From assembly GCF_016595505.1 (NCBI RefSeq), contig NZ_JAENIL010000004.1:124001-188000 (forward strand): a DNA stretch of 64,000 nt. The letters run 5' to 3'. The translations under genes were made by a program, and so were the position numbers. Position 1 is the stretch's first letter, and every line of letters starts with the position of its first letter. Below the pieces are notes generated by a model, which was not told where the DNA came from, did no database searches, and saw only the letters and a program-made list of their open reading frames with translations. Below, piece by piece: positions 58,600-64,000 of this stretch. This DNA is from Pelagicoccus mobilis (GTDB lineage Bacteria > Verrucomicrobiota > Verrucomicrobiia > Opitutales > Opitutaceae).

Positions 58600-60429
58600 C
58601 TACCAGAAGACGATATAGAGTCCGATCGTTGCGAAAACGACGCACCAACCGAGGATGGCGGCTATTTTCGAACTTTCCAGCGAGATCGCCGCCTGGTTAG
58701 GAAGTTTAAAATTCTCCTTCAACGGATTCATCAGAGTCAGGACTCCAAGAACCAAGAACACGCTGAAGATGGTGATCGCCATACGATCGAGGAACGCGAC
58801 ATCAGAGGCGAAGAAGAAGAGAGCTCCATAAACAACAGGGCTCGTGATCAAACCAGCGACACCACAATTTCGAGGGGCCTTCTTCACCGCAAAAGCGAAA
58901 ACGAAGATACCGAGAATACCGGGCGATATGAATCCTTGGAACTCCTGGATAAACTTAAAGATTCCTCCAAAATTCGGATCGGTTAGAACAGTGGTCAACG
59001 CGCAGCCGATTGAAACGAAAACCGCCACGCATACGCGACCGACAGTAACAAGCTTCTGATCAGTCGCATCCTTATCAAAGTATTTGCGGTAGATATCCAT
59101 CGAGAAGATGGTCGACGCCGCGTTCAACATCGATGCGAGCGAACTGATCACTGCTCCAGTAATCGCAAGGAGCACAAATCCCAACAGGCCGCTCCCCTCG
59201 GGAAGAAGCCTCTTGAGCAAGAGCCCAAAAGCGCTGTCGTACTTGTAGAGCAACAGCGTTTCTTTGCTTGTGGACGAACCTGCGGCCTCGGCTAAAGACT
59301 CGACCTTCGCATTGTATGCAGCGATCTCAGCCGCCTTCTCAGGTTGTGCCGTTTCGAAGGCGCGATCGTACTTGAAAAGCGTATACGTTCCAGAAGCAGC
59401 CGGATCGTCCTTCAGTTCCTCGTAGAGTACCCACGCTTCCTGGATCTTGCTATCATCCGCAGCAATTTCCTTCATATCGCCACTGAACAGGTTGAAGGCG
59501 ATGATGCCCGGGAAAACGATCACAAACGGGACGATCAGCTTCAGAGCCGCCGCAAACACGATTCCCTTCTGCCCTTCGGCAAGCGACTTAGATCCCAAAG
59601 TACGTTGCGTAATGTATTGGTTCAAACCCCAGTAGAAAAAGTTAGGTATCCACAAACCAACCACCAGTGCCGTCCATGGAATGTTTTCATCGGTCCGAGG
59701 CAGCACCATGTGCAGCTTGTCGCTGTTGATCGCGAAGAACTTCTCCGAACCAGAGGAAGCGTCCGTCAACCCTGCTGCCGCAATATCGGCCGTATACGCC
59801 AGTTCCGAAATAGGCGTTTGTCCGAGCATAGTGAAAGCGAGGTAGGTGATAACGCCTCCGCCCACAATCAACGCGGAGCCCCAAACGAGGTCAGTCCAAG
59901 CACAGGCTTTCAGGCCGCCCACGGCCACGTAAACAGCAGCAAGCAAGGCAATGATCACTCCCGCAAAAAGTAGGTCCAAACTCGGGTAGAGCGTGGTGAT
60001 CAACAACGCTCCTGAGTATATCACCGCCGATATGTTCACGACAACAAGAGTCACCATAGTGATCAACGCCATGACGAAGCGGGCGAAGGAGCTGTACCGG
60101 TATTCCAAGAACTCCGGCACGGTATAGATTCCGGTGCTAAGAAACTTCGGCAAGAAGACGAACGCTACGACAACCAAGGTGATCGCCGCCATCCACTCAT
60201 AGCTCGCAATCGCCATGCCGAGATAGTCTGAGGCAGAACCGGACATGCCAACGAACTGCTCCGTGGAAATATTGGCAGCGATTAAGGAAAACCCGATCAA
60301 CCACCAAGGCAGCCCCCTGCCGGCCAAAAAGTAGCCTTCGCTTCCGCTGGAAGACTTTCCTTTGTAGATGCCAAATCCGATCACGAGGATCAGACCCAAC
60401 ACGAGTATCAAAATATCAATCGTTGACAT
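58600..60429 (-). CDS. SGLT-type sodium/sugar symporter (SSS family)
   Basis: A 609-residue membrane protein from the ATG at 60429; a GTG at 60453 lies inside a hairpin and is less likely. It is close to Vibrio SGLT: 'FSLIAANISTEQFVGMSGS' with Q58, 'AIASYEWMAA' with E78, and 'FYWGLNQYITQR' with N270, positions that in vSGLT contact galactose or sodium. 'ISSLASMLNAASTIFSMDIY' is also typical. Fourteen hydrophobic segments can be followed. Between two of them a soluble loop (about 316-397) contains an imperfect repeat, 'LFKYDRAF' and 'LYKYDSAF'. It should take up galactose, glucose or a related sugar with sodium, consistent with galactose freed by the two GH2 enzymes. Confidence 0.92.
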   Translation of the reverse strand: MSTIDILILVLGLILVIGFGIYKGKSSSGSEGYFLAGRGLPWWLIGFSLIAANISTEQFVGMSGSASDYLGMAIASYEWMAAITLVVVAFVFLPKFLSTGIYTVPEFLEYRYSSFARFVMALITMVTLVVVNISAVIYSGALLITTLYPSLDLLFAGVIIALLAAVYVAVGGLKACAWTDLVWGSALIVGGGVITYLAFTMLGQTPISELAYTADIAAAGLTDASSGSEKFFAINSDKLHMVLPRTDENIPWTALVVGLWIPNFFYWGLNQYITQRTLGSKSLAEGQKGIVFAAALKLIVPFVIVFPGIIAFNLFSGDMKEIAADDSKIQEAWVLYEELKDDPAASGTYTLFKYDRAFETAQPEKAAEIAAYNAKVESLAEAAGSSTSKETLLLYKYDSAFGLLLKRLLPEGSGLLGFVLLAITGAVISSLASMLNAASTIFSMDIYRKYFDKDATDQKLVTVGRVCVAVFVSIGCALTTVLTDPNFGGIFKFIQEFQGFISPGILGIFVFAFAVKKAPRNCGVAGLITSPVVYGALFFFASDVAFLDRMAITIFSVFLVLGVLTLMNPLKENFKLPNQAAISLESSKIAAILGWCVVFATIGLYIVFW

Positions 60430-60443
60430 GATTTCGAAGAATA

Positions 60444-60465
60444 GCGGTCCCACTGTGGGATCCGC
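60444..60465 (-). promoter_or_regulatory. Inverted repeat just upstream of the SGLT-type symporter start
   Basis: GCGGTCCCAC at 60444-60453 and GTGGGA-T-CCGC at 60455-60465 form a nearly perfect inverted repeat with one bulged T and one central base. It ends 14 bases before the ATG at 60429. It could be an operator for a dimeric regulator or an mRNA hairpin that limits ribosome access. It also argues against the GTG at 60453 as start codon. Confidence 0.5.
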
Positions 60466-60606
60466 TGAAAGGGGTTGTTCAATGGAGTAGCAATCGGAGT
60501 CAGCCCGATTCCCAACCCTACCGAATTAAGGGCTCTAGACGGTAGAAAAGATGTTGCACGGATTTGCGCTGATGTGCCTCGAGCCCCTTGCAACGTCGCG
60601 CCCCCA

Positions 60607-62082
60607 TTACATTGGCCTCGAACGCTTCACTAAGGGAAAACCATCATGTTTTGTTCTCGCCGAGTCGATTATTTGTTCCATCCTATCCAAAATCTCCGGA
60701 TTCGCCTTTGCTACATCGCTTTCCTCTTCCGGATCTTCTTTGAGATTATAGAGCTCCGTTCGCTTCCCGACAAAACGAACCGCTTTCCAATCACCCATTC
60801 GCAACGCCTGCAAAGGCCCTTGCTTCTCGTTGAATTCCCAATAACGGAATTCCCGATTCCGCTGACGTTCCACATTTCCAGTAAGCGTCGGAGCTAAGGA
60901 AATTCCGGTTACTGCCGGATCGCTCGGAACCACTCCCGCCAGCTCGCACACGGTCGGCAAGAAGTCTTCGAAAGCGGACACCAGGGGCGTGGCCGTGCCT
61001 GCCTTCACCACTCCAGGCCATCGAGCCACCATCGGCACGCGTATGCCGCCCTCGTAAAGATCGCGCTTGCCGCCCCGGTAGCGCCCGTTGCTATTGAAGA
61101 AACGATCCCGCTTCTCGTATTCCGGCCCATTGTCGCTGGTGAAGAGCACGATGGTGTCCTCGTCGAGCCCCATTTCCTCCAGACAATCGAGCAGCGCTCC
61201 GATATCCCGATCCATGCGTGAAACCATTCCAGCGTAGGTCACATTCCCCTCGAGATCGTGCACATAGTGCTTCCCTTGGGGCATCGGCCGCTCTGGCCAA
61301 CCGAGCCCCAGGTAAGGAGCTTTCGAGTCGTCAGGCACCGTGAGTTCGTAATGCGGAGCCGTATAGGCCAGATAGAGAAAGAATGGGCTCTGGTCATTTT
61401 CCGCCTCCCTGACAAAGCCCAGGGCTTCCTTGGTGAAAAGATCCTGCAGGTACTTGCCGGACTTCGTCTGCACGTCGTTTCCTTCAAGCGGTTCGGTCTG
61501 CTCTCCGCGCCATGGCTCTGGCCAATAGTAGTGATGAGCTTCTTTATGCGTCCGGTAGCCATAGAAAAAGTCGAACCCTTGTCGTGTCGGCAAGCCCTCT
61601 TCGCTCCCCTCCGCAAGGCCCCACTTACCCACGACCCCAGTACGGTAGCCCGCTCGCTTCAGCTCCTCGGCCACAGTCACGTCAGAGTCCGTTAGGTCAA
61701 TCGCCTCACCCGTCGCAGTCCAACGCGGGTTCCCCCGCACCGTCGCCACCCCTATGTGCTTGCCCGTCATCAAACTGCAACGCGACGGCATACACACAGT
61801 GGAGCCCGCGTAGTGATCCGAAAAGACCATGCCCTCTTTCGCTAAACGATCTAAGTTCGGCGTCTTAATATGGGCCTGCCCATTGAAGCCGACATCCCCA
61901 TAACCCAGATCGTCGGCCATGATGAGAATGATGTTTGGCTGGTTTTCTCTAAGCTTCCGAGACGCCTTAGCGTCATCATCAACCAAAGCAGCTGATAGCG
62001 AATTAACAAGTGCTCCGATCAGCAAACACGGCAGGATCAACCAACCAGAAAATCCGAATCGTTTGAATGGGTACAAATTCAT
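60607..62082 (-). CDS. Secreted S1-family sulfatase (RGN type)
   Basis: A 491-residue sulfatase with a signal peptide or anchor (about 11-32), 'MADDLGYGDVGFNG', formylglycine motif C97-M-P-S-R followed by 'CSLMTGKHIGVATVRGN', 'GKWGLAEGS' (Gly-Lys-Trp-Gly like the gene at 5009), 'YLAYTAPHYELTVP' and 'FTSDNGPEYEKRDRFFNS'. It belongs with the sulfatases at 5009 and 42769. It is divergent from the GH2 gene at 62268 and lies upstream of the symporter on the same strand (177 bases), so desulfation and uptake may be coordinately expressed. Confidence 0.93.
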   Translation of the reverse strand: MNLYPFKRFGFSGWLILPCLLIGALVNSLSAALVDDDAKASRKLRENQPNIILIMADDLGYGDVGFNGQAHIKTPNLDRLAKEGMVFSDHYAGSTVCMPSRCSLMTGKHIGVATVRGNPRWTATGEAIDLTDSDVTVAEELKRAGYRTGVVGKWGLAEGSEEGLPTRQGFDFFYGYRTHKEAHHYYWPEPWRGEQTEPLEGNDVQTKSGKYLQDLFTKEALGFVREAENDQSPFFLYLAYTAPHYELTVPDDSKAPYLGLGWPERPMPQGKHYVHDLEGNVTYAGMVSRMDRDIGALLDCLEEMGLDEDTIVLFTSDNGPEYEKRDRFFNSNGRYRGGKRDLYEGGIRVPMVARWPGVVKAGTATPLVSAFEDFLPTVCELAGVVPSDPAVTGISLAPTLTGNVERQRNREFRYWEFNEKQGPLQALRMGDWKAVRFVGKRTELYNLKEDPEEESDVAKANPEILDRMEQIIDSARTKHDGFPLVKRSRPM

Positions 62083-62267
62083 TCCTAGAGGTTAGCACCA
62101 CTTTCACATCTCAACCTAGGACTCTTGCTCCTAAAACTTGTATTCACACTTCAAATGCCCTGAATTCAACCTCTCTTCGAGCCCAATCCAATAGTTTGCT
62201 GCAATTCTACATGCCTTTGCGTCAAAACGGATAACGCCCTCAATCATGTTCCGATAAGATAGGTGGT
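62083..62267. promoter_or_regulatory. Divergent intergenic region, sulfatase / GH2
   Basis: About 185 bases between divergent genes that both belong to the glycan locus, so a shared regulatory site is likely here. I find no convincing palindrome longer than five bases and no clear promoter boxes. AGGTGG lies only two bases before the GH2 ATG, closer than a usual ribosome site. Confidence 0.3.
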
Positions 62268-64000
62268 ATGCATTGGGCCATATACCTCAAACAGACTCTA
62301 TTCTACGTTCTCGCCACAATCTCGATCATCACCGCAGGGACGTCGAGGGAGACCATCAATCTCAACGATGAGTGGAGCTTCCACCTCGGAGACCTCGATG
62401 GCGCCCAAGCACCTTCCTTTACCGACGACGACTGGCGTGTTCTTTCCGTCCCCCATGACTGGGCCTTCGAAGCCGCATTCCGGCCAAACGCCGCACAAAC
62501 AGATCGCGGCGGGTACAAGCCCGGAGGCATCGGCTGGTACCGACGCGAAATCGAAATGCCCGAGTCTTGGAAAGGCAAAGCCATCCGCATCCAATTCGAT
62601 GGTATCTATATGGACAGCCAAGTCTGGCTAAACGGGGAAAAACTCGGCGGCATGCCCTACGGCTACCTCTCCTTCGGCTTCGACATCGCCTCCAAACTCA
62701 AGCCCGGGAAAAACACCCTCGCCATCCGCGTCGACAACTCCAAGGAGCCGAGCGCTCGCTGGTACCACGGCTGCGGCATCTACGCTCCAGTCAATCTCGT
62801 CGTCACCGAGCCAGAACGCATCGCCCACGACGGCATCTACATCACGACGCCAGAGATCACCGACGAAGAGGCCTCCGTCCAAATCGAAACCGAAATCGAC
62901 GCTCCCAAAACTAAGGGCCTCACCCTCGTCACCCGAATTATCTCCCCTGAAGGTAAGGAAGTCGCCCAAGCAAAAACGCGTCTCGACTCCGCTACTACAA
63001 CCCAAACGATCCGTGTCCCCTCTCCACAACGATGGGACGTCGATTCCCCTTCCCTATACACTTGCGTTAGCCAAATCGTGAAAGGCGGCAAAGTCCGCGA
63101 CACCGTCGAAACCCGCTTCGGCATACGCCAGATCGCATGGGAAACCGAAACCGGATTCTGGCTCAACGGACGCAACCTCAAGCTCAAAGGCGTCGCCGAC
63201 CATCTCGAATGCGGCCCCGTCGGAGCGGCTTCACCCGAGGCAATCATTCGCTGGAAACTCGAACTCCTCAAGTCGATGGGCGTAAACGCCGTGCGTACCG
63301 CCCACAACCCACAAGTCCCGGCGTTCTACGATATTTGCGATGAAATCGGCATGCTGGTCATGGACGAGATTTTCGACGGCTGGCGCAAAAAGGCAGACCA
63401 AGACTACGGCGCCCGATTCTTCGACCAACATTGGGAAGCCGACCTAAGGACCTGGCTCAAACGCGACCGCAACCACCCTTCCATCATCATCTACAGTGTA
63501 GGCAATGAAACCCGCGGGGAAGTCGGAGCTGATATTGTCAAAGTCTGCCACGAAGTCGATCCCACCCGCCCGGTCACTTCTGGTCACGCCGCACCTGACG
63601 TGATGGATGTTCACGGCGTCAACGGCGGCTCGGAACGCCAACGTTTTTATAAAAAATTGGAGCTCCACCACCCCTTTATCGCCACCGAAGCCCCACACAC
63701 CTGGCAAGTGAGGGGATACTACCGCAGCCGTACCTGGTGGCGTGATGGCTACCCCAACAAAAAACAAGATCCCTTCCCCCTGCCCGACCTCACGGAAAAG
63801 GAAATCTTCACTTACGACTGGGCACCCGCCTCCGAGAAAACCTCATCCAAACAGGTATTCAATTCCTCATACGACAACGCCATGGTCCGTATCTCAGCCC
63901 GCAAGAACTGGGAACTCATGCGCGACCTTCCCTGGTACTCCGGCCATTTCCGTTGGACTGGATTCGACTACCTCGGCGAAGCTGGATACGTCCACGGCGG
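62268..64000 (+). CDS. Secreted GH2 family glycoside hydrolase, 3' end outside window
   Basis: From the ATG at 62268 the frame is open to the right edge (577 codons). Signal peptide 1-25 is followed by the GH2 sugar-binding domain ('VPHDWAFEAAFRPN', 'GIGWYRREIEMP'), the immunoglobulin-like domain, and the TIM barrel with 'LKGVADHLECGPVGAA', 'AVRTAHNPQ', acid/base E414 in 'IYSVGNETRG' and probable nucleophile E474 in 'FIATEAPHTW'. The 'DHLECGPVG' variant differs from the 'HHD.GALG' seen in many beta-galactosidases and marks a separate GH2 branch. Activity on a beta-linked galactoside is most likely, but mannosidase or glucuronidase cannot be excluded. It is divergent from a sulfatase, so it probably belongs to the same locus, which continues beyond the window. 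Confidence 0.92.
   Translation, partial: MHWAIYLKQTLFYVLATISIITAGTSRETINLNDEWSFHLGDLDGAQAPSFTDDDWRVLSVPHDWAFEAAFRPNAAQTDRGGYKPGGIGWYRREIEMPESWKGKAIRIQFDGIYMDSQVWLNGEKLGGMPYGYLSFGFDIASKLKPGKNTLAIRVDNSKEPSARWYHGCGIYAPVNLVVTEPERIAHDGIYITTPEITDEEASVQIETEIDAPKTKGLTLVTRIISPEGKEVAQAKTRLDSATTTQTIRVPSPQRWDVDSPSLYTCVSQIVKGGKVRDTVETRFGIRQIAWETETGFWLNGRNLKLKGVADHLECGPVGAASPEAIIRWKLELLKSMGVNAVRTAHNPQVPAFYDICDEIGMLVMDEIFDGWRKKADQDYGARFFDQHWEADLRTWLKRDRNHPSIIIYSVGNETRGEVGADIVKVCHEVDPTRPVTSGHAAPDVMDVHGVNGGSERQRFYKKLELHHPFIATEAPHTWQVRGYYRSRTWWRDGYPNKKQDPFPLPDLTEKEIFTYDWAPASEKTSSKQVFNSSYDNAMVRISARKNWELMRDLPWYSGHFRWTGFDYLGEAGYVHG

Noticed and set aside
59344-59973. A 209-codon plus-strand open frame opposite the SGLT-type symporter
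   Set aside because: Shadow of the conserved symporter frame; the translation is arginine- and glutamine-rich without structure typical of a real protein.
60553-60594. GTTGCA ... TGCAAC inverted repeat after the sulfatase gene as a terminator
   Set aside because: Six-base arms with a 30-base loop and no T-run; likely chance.

Overview
The window looks like a chromosomal segment of a marine-type Verrucomicrobiota bacterium, most likely Opitutia (Opitutales or Puniceicoccales relatives). This rests on the fused SecD-SecF, the TonB-dependent receptor with an N-terminal 'LSPFTVSAEEDSGYRA' style segment of the kind I associate with Opitutales, the very dense sulfatase repertoire and the AraC/hybrid-kinase regulators. 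The genus cannot be fixed from the sequence alone. I see no tRNA, rRNA, CRISPR array, transposase, phage gene or gene-free stretch over 300 bases.

Layout. (1) 1-4985: housekeeping: secDF (open at the left edge) and yajC on minus, then a biosynthetic arginine decarboxylase on plus. (2) 5009-12773: a minus-strand catabolic cluster (Gfo/Idh/MocA dehydrogenase, TIM-barrel isomerase, sodium/solute symporter, Tat-exported GH109 enzyme, sulfatase) with a divergent AraC regulator. (3) 12789-20398: an isolated iduronate-2-sulfatase-like sulfatase, then ordinary metabolism: tdh-kbl threonine degradation, a duplicated LOG-like protein, an SBF-like transporter and an amidase. (4) 20423-49261: a 29-kb run of 16 minus-strand genes with mostly tiny gaps or ATGA overlaps. 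In transcription order it begins with a TonB-dependent receptor and continues with eleven sulfatases, a LacZ-type GH2, a metallophosphoesterase-LamG protein, a right-handed beta-helix protein and a clan GH-A hydrolase. (5) 49500-57061: two giant hybrid sensor kinases facing each other with overlapping stop codons; only the first has an AraC output domain. (6) 57096-64000: an unrecognised secreted protein, an SGLT-type sodium/sugar symporter, another sulfatase, and a divergent GH2 enzyme open at the right edge.

How it fits together (inference): the receptor would import a large, heavily sulfated glycan or its fragments. A periplasmic battery of sulfatases would strip sulfate esters from different positions, the GH2, GH-A, GH109 and possibly beta-helix enzymes would trim the exposed sugars, and two sodium symporters would bring products into the cytoplasm. 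The propeller-type hybrid kinases would sense intermediates and switch the locus on. The number of distinct sulfatase subtypes (five iduronate-2-sulfatase-like, three of a GRYQ.RFG type, three of a RGN type, three others) argues for a complex substrate with many sulfate linkages. Beta-galactosidases suggest galactose residues, but the polymer cannot be named. There is no SusD and no endo-acting lyase or GH16 here, and the sulfatase-maturing enzyme must be encoded elsewhere.
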